Shown here: positions 26,001 through 38,139 of the stretch, piece after piece
Numbering within the stretch: the stretch's first letter is position 1
How the letters are laid out: the number at the start of each line of letters is the position of its first letter
Assembly (NCBI GenBank): GCA_029531795.1
Contig: JAPEIS010000011.1
Span: 2,356,001-2,420,000, forward strand
DNA: 64,000 nucleotides
Direction of reading: 5' to 3'
DNA from: Sclerotinia nivalis
Taxonomy: Eukaryota > Ascomycota > Leotiomycetes > Helotiales > Sclerotiniaceae
The notes under the pieces: generated by a model
Databases searched by the model: none
Seen by the model: only the letters and a program-made list of their open reading frames with translations
What the model was told of the DNA's origin: nothing
Position numbers and translations under genes: made by a program

Positions 26001-27371
26001 GGGAGAATGAAGGATGTCGTGAGATTTGGGTGGGTCCTTGTTATGTTATCATCACAATCGTTAAATCAAAAGGTGGATCAGATTTAGTAAAGTGCTGTAA
26101 AGAAGACGGGCGGAATACGGAATACGGAATATGCAATGAAAACAAAGAAAGTATATTAAATGATTGTAGTACAGAGTACACATAGAGTACATATACATAC
26201 CTACACATACATACATATTCATTTACCAGAACTTCTCTCGGCCATTCTCCTCAACCTCACAGACTTTATGTGCTATTGTGTAGGTATTCTATATATAACC
26301 AAGTTCACACAATGGCCCGATTGAACGGTCTGGACCAAAATAACGGAAGTATACAGCCCCAGAGCATAGAACAGAGTACAGAGTAGTAAGTATGTATCTA
26401 GTACCTTCTAATGCACGTACCCAGACTTGGTTGATCTTTTCCTAAATGACTAAATACCACGGAATATACTCTATCTCGAAACCCCTCCTAACCCTCCTAA
26501 CCCTCTTAACCCTCGGCCCACCCCTTCTTTTCTTCTTCTCCACTATGAAATCCCCAGCTAATTCCGAAAAGCCAAAACAAAACTGCGTCATACCTTCGGA
26601 TCAATAGCATAAACTCCACCCACCTCAATAACTCCATAAACACATTCAAAGCTGGAGTTAAGCCTGTTGTTAAGCCTGTTGTTACTGATGAATGATGCAT
26701 CTGATGAATCAATTGCAACGACTTCTCTCTCATTCCTACTTCCGAATAGTTTCATTTGTTTTTTGTTTTGTACCGTCTACAGCCATTTGACATCCCTCCT
26801 TTATTTCTATCCTGTGAACATTTTATCTTATTGGCTGATGGCTTTAAACACAGCCAATAGAATTCCTTCCCCGGAAATGGCTTATGATAGATTAGCGCAG
26901 TTTTCCTCTTCTCCTTCTCTCCTCCAATCCGAGATGCTTTCATACGTAGCACAAGCCAAGACAAGTGGTGTGACCTTGCTTTTTTCGGTCGTTTCCTCTA
27001 ACCATACAGCAGTAAGTACCTAGCCTTCCCATTCCCCCTGCGACAATTTATTACCAACATTAGAACATGAGCTTCGCAAATATATATAAACACCGACTCT
27101 TTCCCAAATTTCTCATTTCTTAATTATAATCTCACATCCACACTTTCAATTTACCTTTCAAGAATATCGTGTATCGGTCACTCCGCGATTTATCTTTATA
27201 CTCTCAACACAGTCATCAATTCGACCTCATATCCCCTCATATCCCCTCATACCCCAGCCATACCCCAAACGCAATCCTCCCTCCACGTTCACGAACACAA
27301 CTACTTCCAAATCACTTGGATTTAACCACATATTTGGATATTCACCAAATTGTCATTCATTATCTATCACT
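23088..27371. other. Long gene-poor stretch
   Basis: About 4.3 kb. The beginning probably holds the missing first exon and promoter of the E2/F-box gene. A minus-strand frame around 23425-23525 encodes a short acidic stretch (AMVEDDTLVDAF) that could belong to it, but I could not connect it. Frames at 23546-23899, 24083-24448, 24925-25400 and 26506-27023 lack motifs. A 9-bp tandem (CCTCCTAAC, three copies) lies at 26484-26514 and ACATACCT/ACAT microsatellite sequence near 26190-26220. Confidence 0.4.
27081..27090 (+). promoter_or_regulatory. TATA-like box upstream of mannitol-1-P dehydrogenase
   Basis: TATATATAAA lies about 280 bp before the ATG and is followed by a long CT-rich leader, a common layout for strongly expressed fungal genes. 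The assignment as a TATA box is by position and sequence only. Confidence 0.4.
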
Positions 27372-28680
27372 ATGGGTTTGAAAGCAGTTCATTTCGGCGC
27401 CGGCAATATCGGTAGAGGTTTTGTGGCTCAATTTGTGAGTTTACATCCATTTACTTCCACCTTTCCATTTCATCAATCTTATGCATCTTACACCATTAAT
27501 CCTCCTTCATCTTTTGAACTTCAATATCCGATCGCCATAAAATTGAAACCGTCGCTAACCATATCACTATTAGCTTCACAAATCCGGTTATGAAGTCGTC
27601 TTCTGCGATGTCATGGACAGCGTTATCCAGAAATTGCAAACCACCCCTTCATACAAAGTTATTCAAGTTGGAGCAGAGGGAACAAGCGAAGATACAATTA
27701 CCAATTACCGCGCCATAAATTCGAAAACACATGAAGCCGATGTTATTGAGGAGATTCGCACAGCAGATGTAGTAACTTGCTCCGTTGGTCCTAATATTCT
27801 CAAGTTCATTGCACCGGTTATCGCCAAGGGTATCGATGGTCGCTCCAATGATGCAACCCCAGTTGCAGTCATTGCTTGCGAGAACGCAATAGGTGCAACT
27901 GATATCCTCGCCAATCACATAAAAGGCGACCATACCCCCGAAAATCGTTTAGATGATCACCACGAGCGCGCACGATACGCTAATTCTGCCATCGATCGTA
28001 TTGTTCCCGCGCAGGATCCTGATGCAGGTCTCGATGTCAAGCTCGAGAAATTTTATGAATGGGTCGTTGATCGCACACCTTTCAGTGACCAAGAACCTCC
28101 AGCCATCCAAGGGATCAAGTGGGTAGATGACTTAATACCTTACATTGAGCGCAAACTCTTCACCGTCAACACCGGACACGCAGCTGCTGCATACCACGGG
28201 TACTACCACCAGAAGGCCACAGTTTATGACGCTCTACAGGATCCTAATATTCTCAAGGAAGTTCATGCGGCGCTGGAGGAGACAAGCAAATTGATTGTTG
28301 ACAAGCACGGTATCGAAGCCCAAGAGCAAAAAGCCTACGTCAACAAGATCATCACCAGAATAGGAAATCCACATCTTGAAGATGCAGTAGAAAGAGTTGG
28401 TCGTGCACCCCTGCGCAAATTGAGCAGGAGAGAACGGTTCATTGCCCCCGCAGCTGAACTTGCAGAGGAGGGAAAGAAATTTACTGCACTATTATATGCT
28501 GCTGAGATGGCTTTCCGTTTCCAAAACGTTGAAGGTGATGAGGAATCCAAGGAGTTGGCCAAGATCATGTCTGAAAACTCAGCCGAACAAGTCGTGGAGA
28601 AGGTCTGCGGGTTACAGTCTGATCACCCCTTGTTCCCTCACGTGGTAGCGGTCGTGAAGAAGGTTCAGGCCGATGAGTAG
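27372..28680 (+). CDS. MPD1: Mannitol-1-phosphate 5-dehydrogenase
   Basis: Exons 27372-27434 (21 codons) and 27574-28680 join in phase 0 to 389 residues, the usual size. The NAD-binding loop [11 protein letters not shown] is at 7-17, split from the rest by the intron. The catalytic block [17 protein letters not shown] begins at Lys215, with Asn220 and His223, as in the polyol-specific long-chain dehydrogenases. The enzyme interconverts fructose-6-phosphate and mannitol-1-phosphate with NAD(H) in the cytosol and feeds the fungal mannitol pool used for carbon storage and stress protection. The end [13 protein letters not shown] is typical. The neighbours are unrelated in function. Confidence 0.95.
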
Positions 28681-29825
28681 AGTGGTGGGGGTTTACATTT
28701 TTTCTTCTCGCGGATTTTAGGATGGCGAATGGGTGTGATATGGATGGATTGGATACTGAGCGATACTCTTGGCGTGTTATGGATACGCAGTTCGCTTTTG
28801 ATGATAAGGAATGGTATAGTCATCCCTAGATGATAGCTGAATGAATTGAATGAAATAATAAATACAACGGGTATCTACCACTTGGTTGTTCCTCTGACTT
28901 GGAAGTTGTCCGCAAGTGAACTTGAAGGCGAGACCCTTTCCCACGCAGTAAATGAGTATGAAATATTGTGTAACTATACATTGAAACTATTGGTGGCTCT
29001 GTGCTTTGAGCTAGATGGATGAAGCAATCACTCTCAGGACAAACTGTATGTTCTTCTTGAAGTCTCTTCCCAATTCAAATCTACCCGTGTAGAATACCCA
29101 AGGGGCTCCCACGACCATAAAAAGACAATGGAAGCCTGGGCTAATTAATTTATAAATTGAACTGTGTTATTTTGGTGGAAGAAATCGGCCTTCCATCTTC
29201 TGATTCAGAGTATTGCATTACTAGGTTTATTTTCTGTATCTTTCTCGAAGGCCTGAAGCTGGATATGAGGGGTGACCATCTGAAAACATGACTTTCACTT
29301 GAACCATACTGATAAATTCCATCGGAAGCTGGCAAGGAGAGCTGGTCAACCAACACTGGAGTACAAACGGAACAATAAATGTAATTTTTTTTTTTGAATT
29401 AATATGGACGCAGTAGATACCTACGAACCAAGATATTGATTATTGATTCATTTTCTTTGTATTTTCACATCAACAATTCAAATTCTCAGGATTCCTGGGG
29501 AATATGAAATAAGGTTATTGCACTAAGCCGAATCAGCATTAGTCAGTATCATTCAAGCTGCCACATCTCGAACTCCAAAGGAACATTGAAATATATCCTG
29601 GCCACTTCGAATTCCAGTTATTTCTTCCCCAGCTCAAGTCTTTTTTTGAATTCTTGATTCTACAACGTTGAAACGAAAGATCTCAAGTCGCCTGACTTCT
29701 GCGATTGAATATACGCCAAAAGCAGTCTCGTGGAGGAACCATTTGTCTATCCACCCACACTACATGCGCTGAAAGCCACAGTATTGCTTTTTTCTACCCC
29801 CCTTACTTTCTACACATAATCCAAG
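28681..29825. other. Intergenic region upstream of SEC27
   Basis: Holds the 3' end of the dehydrogenase transcript and the promoter of the COPI gene. Small frames on both strands lack motifs. An A/T-rich patch with a T run lies near 29380. Nothing else recognised. Confidence 0.5.
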
Positions 29826-32809
29826 ATGAGATTGGACGTAAAGGTGAGAATCATTCCCTTCCTGCCAGCAATCTGCGACATTGGCACAGCTGTCAAATGC
29901 TATGACTTCTCTAGTTGTACCTGCGAATCAGGATAGTATCAACAACCTCAAACTGAGGGAGACGGTGTTGGTTGGAAAAATGGCATCAACTGCTAATTCG
30001 GTTTACAAATGTCAGAGGCAGTTATTTGCTCGATCGGAAAGAGTGAAAGGAATTGATTTCCATCCAGTCGAGCCATGGATTTTAACCACACTTTACAGCG
30101 GTATGTTCATTGGCGCATGAAGTCTGGGGATGAAGTATTGATACTTTTCAGGTCATGTTTATATTTGGTCTTACGAAACTCAGGTTAGTAGCCTTGATCT
30201 CTCAATTTCCTCCTGTGCTGACCGTTTTTAGGCCATCGTCAAGACTTTCGAGTTGACGGATGTCCCTGTCCGAGCTGGTAGATTCATTGCTCGAAAGAAT
30301 TGGATTGTTTGCGGTTCCGATGACTTTCAATTACGAGTTTACAATTACAATACTTCGGAAAAGATCACCACCTTCGAAGCCCATCCAGATTATATTCGCG
30401 CCATTGTTGTTCATCCTACGCAGCCTTTTGTTTTGACCGCCTCTGATGATATGACAATCAAGTTGTGGGACTGGGACAAGGGTTGGAAATGTGTGCAGGT
30501 GTTTGAGGGACATAGCCATTATGTTATGGGTCTGGCTATCAATCCAAAGGATACGAATACATTTGCATCGGCATGTTTGGACAGGACCGTAAAGATCTGG
30601 AGTTTGGGATCATCCACAGCAAACTTTACCCTGGAGGCCCACGAAACGAAAGGTGTCAACCATGTTGATTACTACCCTCAATCCGACAAACCATATCTTC
30701 TCACTACTTCAGACGACAGGACAGTTAAAATTTGGGATTATACTACGAAATCTTTAATTGCAACGCTAGAAGGCCACACCAGCAATGTTTCGTTCGCATG
30801 CTACCATCCAGAATTACCCGTAATTATCTCTGGTTCTGAGGATGGCACCGTCAAAATATGGCATGCAAATACATACAGATTAGAGCAGTCTTTGAGTTAT
30901 GGATTGGAGAGAGCTTGGTGTGTTAGCTACCAAAGAGGGAAGCAGGGAGTTGCTGTGGGTTTCGATGAAGGTGCGGTGGTTGTAAAGATGGGTCGAGAGG
31001 AGCCTGCTGTATCTATGGACAATTCTGGAAAGTTGATTTGGGCTAGACATAGTGAGGTCGTCTCGTCTATCATCAAGGGCGGAGGTAAGTGTATCTTTTC
31101 GATTACGAGGTCATTACTAAATCGTATGTAGATGCTTCGGTGAAGGACAATGAACCAATTTCTCTACCTACGAAAGATCTCGGCACTTGCGAAGTATATC
31201 CACAAACCCTTCTTCACTCTCCGAATGGCCGATTTGTTTCAGTATGCGGGGACGGCGAATTCATTATTTATACTGCTCTTGCATGGAGGAATAAGGCTTT
31301 CGGCTCGGCTTTGGATTTTGTTTGGGGTTCGAAAGATAATAGTAATGATTACGCGATTCGGGAATCAGGTACAAGCGTGAAGATCTTCAAGAATTTTGTG
31401 GAGAAAAGCGGTGGTCTTGATGTTGGTTTCCAGGCTGAAGGTTTGACTGGTGGTGTTCTACTCGGTGTTAAGGGCCAAGGTGGTATTGGTTTCTATGACT
31501 GGCAAAGCGGTGGACTGGTCAGGAGGATTGAAGTTGAGCCAACGGAAGTACGTATGCGTGCCGTGAAATTCGAACCAGCGCTGATTGATATAGGTATACT
31601 GGTCTGAAAATGGAGAGTTGGTTGCTATTGCATGCGAAGATACTTTCTACGTCCTCAGATTCTCGCGAGAGAATTACATTGTGGCTCTGAATGCCGGAGA
31701 GGTTGATGACGATGGAGTCGAGGCTGCATTTGAAGTTGTCACGGATATCAATGAAACGTATGTCCGACTTTAGTTCACACAAGCCCGCGATACTAACGTA
31801 ACCTAGTGTACGAACAGGTGAATGGGTAGGTGACTGCTTCATCTATACCAACAGCACGAACCGACTGAACTACTTGGTCGGTGATCAAACTTATACTATC
31901 TCTCACTTTGATCAACCCATGTACTTGCTTGGATACATTCAGCGCGACTCCCGCATTTACCTCGCCGACAAAGATGTCAACGTCACTTCTTTTGCCCTTT
32001 CTCTCGCAGTTGTAGAATATCAGACATTGGTCTTGAGAGATGATATGGACACAGCCGCAGAAGTACTTGGCACGATTCCCGGCGACCAGCTTAATAAAAT
32101 CGCCCGTTTCCTCGAAGGTCAAGGACATAAAGAATTGGCGTTGGAGGTTGCTACTGATAAAGAACATAAGTTTGAGCTAGCTCTCGCATTAGGCCATCTT
32201 CCGATAGCTCTCGAACTCGCCCGTGAAGCAGATGTCGAACATAAATGGAAGACAGTCGGTGATGCAGCACTTGCTGGTTGGGATGTTGCACTTGCCGCGG
32301 AATGTTTCAAGAACGCTAGGGATCTTGGTTCGCTCTTATTACTACACTCGAGTACTGGTGATAGAGAGGGACTCAAAGCATTAAGTGCACAGGCGAGCGA
32401 TGCAGGTGCCCATAATGTTGCGTTTACATGTCTTTGGCAATTGGGAGATGTTGATGGATGTATTGAGTTATTGATCAAAACTGGTAGAGCGGCAGAAGCG
32501 GTGCTGTTTTCACAAACATATAAGCCTAGTGTTACGGTCAAGACTGTGCACGCATGGAAAGAGCAGTTGGAAAACGATAAGAAGGGAAGGGTGGCTAAGA
32601 CCGTCGGTGTACCTGGTGAAGATGGAGAGCTTTTCCCTGAATGGGAAGAATATTTGAGGTTGGAGCAGGAAGCCGGTGAGAACCTTATTGATGTTAATGG
32701 GGATGGACATGAGAAGCTTAATGGAGATGGACCTGATCCAGACGCTGATGCCGTTGAGGAGGGCTCACTGGAGACGAAAGATGATGATGAAGATTCAGAG
32801 GAAGATTAG
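29826..32809 (+). CDS. SEC27: Coatomer subunit beta-prime (COPI)
   Basis: Seven exons: 29826-29843 (18 nt, MRLDVK), 30016-30100, 30152-30183 (32 nt), 30232-31084, 31132-31547, 31594-31757 and 31807-32809. All join in frame to 856 residues, matching beta-prime COP. MRLDVK joined to [17 protein letters not shown] is the conserved start, which proves the tiny first exon. The N-terminal WD40 propeller shows repeated IKLWDWD, VKIWSLG, VKIWDYT and VKIWHAN ends. The second propeller and the helical solenoid follow ([26 protein letters not shown]). The tail is acidic (DDDEDSEED). The protein is part of the COPI cage, binds dilysine retrieval signals and returns ER proteins from the Golgi. Two longer frames at 29705-30120 are read-through of the introns. 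Confidence 0.96.
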
Positions 32810-34315
32810 GAGTGCCGGAACAAAACGGGGGAATTGTGTATTTTGGGAATTTCTGAAAGGTGGCTATAAAAGTAACTGTGGAGATAAATGTTGTATTTTG
32901 ATAGAGAATCAAAGATTTAGTGCTTCTAGTTTGAGCAGTGACAGAGGACGAGTGTTTAATTTTTACTATCCAAATCGATGATGAGAAGGGGAGCTACAAG
33001 TAGAGGAAGATGAGCGGAAGGACTAGTGGTGATGAGGGAGTTTACTAAGTCAGATGAATCATCTTCATCTCATTTCTTCATACTATTGACTTAGGGACTT
33101 GCGAAGAGTTTTATCCTTAGTCATAAAGATATTCATTTGTACGTTCCAAAAATGTTCAATCCTATAATACAGTGTTCGAAGCAAATGTGCTGCTTGCTGT
33201 CACTTCTTTCGTGGTATTTCTATACCGCGTTATGACTGTAGTCGATCTTCTGTATTGTTTGTATTGCAAAGATATCTTCTCAATTCCTATAGTGAAGATC
33301 ATCATGCATTGTTTTATTTGTGCTTGAGTTACTGATTTGGTAGACATCATATCCCTAGCTCGACAATTTATCAGCTTTGTTATCACGATAGGGATAGAAG
33401 GTTTTATAATATAATAATATTCTACAAAGGAGGGAAGAAGATGCTAAGAAGAGTATCGATTATATAAAGGATAGATATCTTAGATATCTATATAGATTAA
33501 CTAAGAATAGATTATAAATCTATAATAGTATTCTCTTTTTCAAAATCTAATTTGTTCTCAAATTACTAATAAAATCTTTATATACAAATTAAAATTCGAG
33601 AATTCAATCATTAATATCTCATCGAAAAAATTCACGAAAAATCTAATATTTTCAGAATTGATTTATATTCCTAAAAAGATTCTATATTCAAAATTTCATC
33701 TAATTATATTTATAAATAAAGAAATTAAAAATACCAAAAATCGTAATTTTTGATGTAGTTGGTGGTCGGAAACTAGGGTAGTTGACTTAATTTAAAATAA
33801 AATGATTTTTCGGGTCCTATTTTAGAACTATCAATATATAGTAGATACCGTACCAAAAAGGAGGCAGGTAACGTGACTCCAAAAGAGTCTATATAACCAC
33901 TCCAACTCAATCTAGTTTAATAAAAAATGCGCAACTTCAACTTAATCATTTTATAACCGTTTCCATCGTGTTTATTATAATATAAAACTATTTACTTCTA
34001 AATATAATTTAGCTTTATTGAATCATTCTATATAATTAGAACGTCTATTTAAAATGAATCTTTCGAATTTCATTCCTTGATTCATTTTTATTTATAATAA
34101 TATTTATTATTATATTAATTTGAATAATTTCACTTAGTATTACAAATAAATCAGTCATCTCTTAATTTAACTTTCAAATTGTGATGAATCATAGAGCTTA
34201 TTGTAAAAAGGAGAAGAATTGGTTTCATTGATTTTCTATTATATAGTTTAAAGAGTTGTTTATATATCCTTTATGAGGCGTTAGTGTCTTTGATCAGAAT
34301 ATTATTGAAGATCGA
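32810..34315. other. Transition from gene space to AT-rich repeat block
   Basis: The 3' end of SEC27 runs to about 33.0 kb. From about 33.4 kb the base composition drops sharply to AT-rich and stays so. It holds the second copy of the dispersed repeat (33843-33973) and is the flank into which the gypsy element D inserted (34,316). No gene is supported. Confidence 0.6.
33843..33973 (+). repeat. Dispersed repeat, copy 2 (inverted to 19747)
   Basis: Reverse complement of the copy at 19747-19876, with the sequence GATACCGTACCAAAAAGGAG at its left and AACCGTTTCCATCGTGTTTA at its right. The differences are C/T or G/A transitions, consistent with RIP or deamination. Confidence 0.85.
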
Positions 34316-34439
34316 TGTGACGATCCTGTATTAATGCCTTAGGCCATTCTTTATTGTATTCTTTGGTCCCTTCTGAAGGGACCAAAATACTTTAGAATTG
34401 TTTTGTATTTATTTCACCCTGTATTCGCTTAGATTTATA
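34316..34439 (+). repeat. Left LTR of element D (part shared with right copy)
   Basis: Begins TGTGACGATCCTGTATTAAT. The LTR continues past 34439 with GGGGATTATAAAAGG, a TATA-like box near 34455-34465, but its right limit cannot be fixed because the other copy is interrupted there. Confidence 0.7.
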
Positions 34440-34969
34440 GTCTCCTTCGAGGGGATTATAAAAGGCTCAACTTCATTATCTTTTGTATAACAATTTGTTA
34501 TTCTTTAGTATAGATTAATTGATTCATTTTATTATACTTTGAATTAAGATCATCGTTATATTATAATAAACTTATTAGTCCTTCTGAAAAGAACAGAATA
34601 TCTAATTAGTTATATCTATCGAGATTATTGAATTAATGAAATCTTTATATTTATTCCGATTGACCTTTCCAAATTTCCATCGATATTATTGTTATATTTA
34701 CTTGATCGAAAAAACCCTATATCCTTCAATTTACAATTGAAAAGATCGCTGTAGTAGAATTATAAGTCCAAATCGATTAAATCAGATAAAAAGAAGATCC
34801 TGAATTTGATATAAGAATTAATGAAACGGTAGTTATAAGTTTATTCTTGTATTTACTAATTCGAGGAGAATTAGTTCTTTTTGTAATCGGAATGATAATT
34901 TACCAAAATCTACAAAAAGAAAATCAAGAAATCCGAACTCAAAATTAGATTATATTGAAGTAATTAAAT

Positions 34970-36014
34970 CAAATTCATTTCGCTTTAATTAGTTTGATAT
35001 AAGATGGATCCCTTGATATTGATAACAATAGATCTTTTTTTTGTTTCAGAATATACCAATGATATTCTCAACAAATTGAGGATCTTGATATTGTTATATC
35101 TAATAAAGAAGATTCTATTATTGAAAAAAGATTAATATTTATAGTATCTCTTTATGGAAGATTCAATACGAAAATGAAAGATCCTGAATTTTTTAATGAT
35201 AAAATCAATCTTTCTTTCGAATTATAGAGATTCTTTGCAAAAAGAAAACTTTTGGATAACGTAGATCATTATTTGAACGAAGATATGAAAGTTCGTATTA
35301 TCTTCCGATAAATTATTGATGATATATAATAACATTTGAAATCGAAAATGATCCGAAAGGAATTTGTTATATACCAAAGTGTTTTGGATTATCTTAACTT
35401 TATTTATTTTGTATCTAATCGATAGAAATTGGTTATAAACGAATTCCGATTTCTACAAATAGGAATTATGATTTTCCATCAATTCTATATATAGTTCTTG
35501 GAACTCGCAGCAGAAGCCGATCAATTAGAAGATTCCTTTCGAAAAGAATTCACTTCGAAGCTTTTCTTTTTGTTAAAAACTATAATAGTAATCATTATAA
35601 ACCTTTATTTCGATTTCCAGAGTTATATAAATCATTTAACGAATATGGATACAAGGATGTATATAGTGAATCAGAAATATATTGTATTGATTAGGAATCA
35701 AATTTGAAAGAATCCCTTATCTGATAATCGCCCTAAAAGTTCCACTCTTTTGTATGAAAATGCTAAACCTGAATATATCGGAAGAGAAAAGTCGGTTACC
35801 CCTAAGTTTATTCCGAATTTCAAATCTCACCCCTTTATTTCATTTTTTTTTTTTTTAAATGCAAAGCTTCTAATTGGATTAAGGATTATATATACCCCCC
35901 GGTATCTACAAAATTAATACAATCTTTGAAAACGAAGGAATCATTTCAGAAATTCCCGATTCCGATTTATATAAATTAGGAAAGGATTAATCCTTGAGAA
36001 AGTCTTCTTTCAAG
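34970..36014 (+). pseudogene. Gag remains of element D
   Basis: Stop-broken frames around 35150-35460 translate to a helical, charged stretch (KMKDPEFFNDKINLS, LLDNVDHYLNEDMKVRIIFR) with the look of a retrotransposon capsid region, in the same orientation as the D pol that resumes after 55198. No zinc knuckle was seen before the sequence is broken by element A. Low confidence on the exact limits. Confidence 0.4.
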
Positions 36015-36019
36015 GTTAT

Positions 36020-36182
36020 TGTTACGGGTTCATCTCCCTTCACCTGTATGTGATCATGTGTGTCTTAGGCACATATGCATACATTCACTTTTATATAGTC
36101 AGGTTATCTCCTTAATCTTCTTCCTTTTCTTATAGTACAATTATAGATCAATTCTATATATACCTTTTCCCTTATTGTGATA
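36020..36182 (+). repeat. Left LTR of element A
   Basis: 163 bp, TGTTACGGGTTCATCTCCC to TTGTGATA. Compared with the right LTR at 55035 it shows mainly C-to-T changes on this strand (for example CTGTATGTGATC versus TTGCACGTGATC). Confidence 0.9.
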
Positions 36183-36214
36183 GTTTGTACTACTCTTTCA
36201 AAGGCCTTGTCATT

Positions 36215-36470
36215 TTACAAAGTGATTTGGTTTTGTCAAATCATTTGTAGGCTTTTGTGTCTGTTTTCGATTGTTTTTGTATTATTGTAACTCGTTTGCT
36301 TTTGTACGGTTGTGTTTTTTATTTGCTTTTGTGCAGCTTTTTTATTCGTTTTTGTACAGCTTTTGATTTCTGATTGCTTCTATACGATTATATTTATTTG
36401 CAGATTTCTATGTCTATTTGTGATTGCTTTTGTATGATTGTATTTTGTATATACAATTGTAATTCTTTTT
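36215..36470 (+). repeat. T-rich leader repeats in element A
   Basis: A run of loose, imperfect units built on GCTTTTGTGTCTGTTTTCGATTG and GCTTTTGTACGGTTGT lies between the LTR and the first coding frame. The same region in copy B (45110-45340) has the same units. It is probably part of the untranslated leader. Confidence 0.55.
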
Positions 36471-36479
36471 ATAATGGTT

Positions 36480-37787
36480 TTTGGTTCTATATTTATTGGT
36501 AATACGATTCCTACTTTTATCGAAGAAATTCGTACTGGAATCCAATGAGTTTTCGGTCAATAGTCTACTATTACGCAAATCCTAGTAGAATTGGATACTT
36601 CGGTGATACCAAATCTTGTTATTGGTTTTGATGAACAAATTGTTTATTTGAATTATGTTTTCTTTGTTATCGAAGATTGTTTTACTATTCAAGTTATTTA
36701 TATCGTTATTCAAACAAATAAGATCGAGGAATTCAAAGCGGAAAACGTTGGGCTTCTTTGCATTTTGATCGGCAAGCAAATTCAGCTGGATATTGATAGT
36801 ATTGCTATTGATTAGAAATCAATTACTCTTTATTAAATTCAGAAAGATCTGTTTATTTTTAAAAGCGAAAGATCTAATATTTTCGTTTGTTAAGAGGATT
36901 ATCAATTCTGAAAGTTGGACTTGTAGTTTTATTGGATAATCGATTCATAACTTTTTGTTTTCGAATAAAAGAAGATTAGTTATACTATTAATCTTCTCGA
37001 TAATTAAATGCGATAAGAGTGTATTACAGATATTATTAGATTTGTTGACGATTTTATTTGTTTCGATTCTGCTGTTTCGTTTTTGGCCAAATTGGATAAA
37101 TTATATATCTCTGTAGATATTGAAAAGAAAGCTTTGTTCAAATTCGATAAGCTTTTTATAGATTCAAAAGAGTTCTTTTCGGTTTTCTTTTTTATATTGT
37201 TTTACTTAGTTAATTTTTGCTACAAGTTTGATTACAAGATTGTTAATATGATGAAATAAAAGGTTATTATTCCTTTTCGAACTTTAATCATTAATAATTC
37301 GAATCTTTGTATTGTTAACGATATTGATAATTGGCAAAAGAAATTCTCTATTTGAAATCAAAATCTTCGTGATGTCGAATATTATAACAAAAATTCTGAT
37401 AATATATTTGCTACTGATAGTGATAACCCTATAGATTTCGATATAATAAAATAAAAAGAATAACAATAAAAGGATTAGTAAAATAAGAAAAAGAAGTTTA
37501 ATCCTACAGTTTCTTATAATTGTTGTAATAGGATTGATTATCTTCAGATTGATTATTATATTATTTATGATGTTAATGGTAATCTTTTTTCTGACAAATA
37601 AATTCCTACTAATACCTTTTCCAATTATAATATTGCCGCTCCAATTAATCTGGCCCCCGTTCAACATACCGTCGTCTCGACTTTCCGAAGCATCAATAGG
37701 TCTAACAATAATCGTAGTGGATTTCGAGGAGGATATATTGATAATTGGGTACAAAGCCAACAATATTTGAATTAGGTATAATAGTAA
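36480..37787 (+). pseudogene. Gag of element A, first part
   Basis: A reading frame begins ATGGTTTTTGGTTCTATATT at about 36476 and is broken by stops that are tryptophan or glutamine codons in copy B's frame. A retroviral-type zinc-knuckle relic is visible near 37495-37560 (NPTVSYNCCNRIDYLQIDYY). The frame ends in the C insertion (duplication AGCTA at 37788) and goes on at 43440. Minus-strand hydrophobic frames here are shadows. Confidence 0.65.
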
Positions 37788-37792
37788 AGCTA

Positions 37793-38005
37793 TGTCACGG
37801 GGTCCCCGTATATGGTATACGGAGACCGCTCGGGTTCCGACCCATAGGAGTCGGACCTCGGATAAGTGTAGGCTAGCCCCGGTCGGGGCTAGCGCTATAT
37901 ATAAATGTATTTAAGGAATCGTTCCTTTTATAGAAACGTAGCTTTTCGAGCTATATCTTATTAATAAAAATGATTCCTGTTATCCTGTTTGTTGCCTTTG
38001 TGATA
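37793..38005 (+). repeat. Left LTR of element C
   Basis: 213 bp. It contains three hairpins in a row: CCGTATATGGTATACGG, TCCGACCCATAGGAGTCGGA and GCTAGCCCCGGTCGGGGCTA. A TATA-like ATATATAAATG follows, and AATAAA-type signals (TTAATAAAAATG) near the end. All differences I see from the right LTR are transitions. Confidence 0.92.
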
Positions 38006-38139
38006 CTATATAGCTTCCATTTATTTGTATTGATACTTCTACGATATCGTCCTGTCCGTACCCGTCTAGCCAACCTGGCTCCCCTGAAGAATTTGTTATT
38101 GTTGTAGCTAGCGATATTGTGATCTGGTATTATTATCTT

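Noticed and set aside
37284..37763. 159-codon hydrophobic minus-strand frame, Ile-rich, membrane-like
   Set aside because: Shadow of RIP-mutated gag; AT-rich antisense gives Ile/Leu runs. The same frame recurs at 46140-46454 for the same reason.
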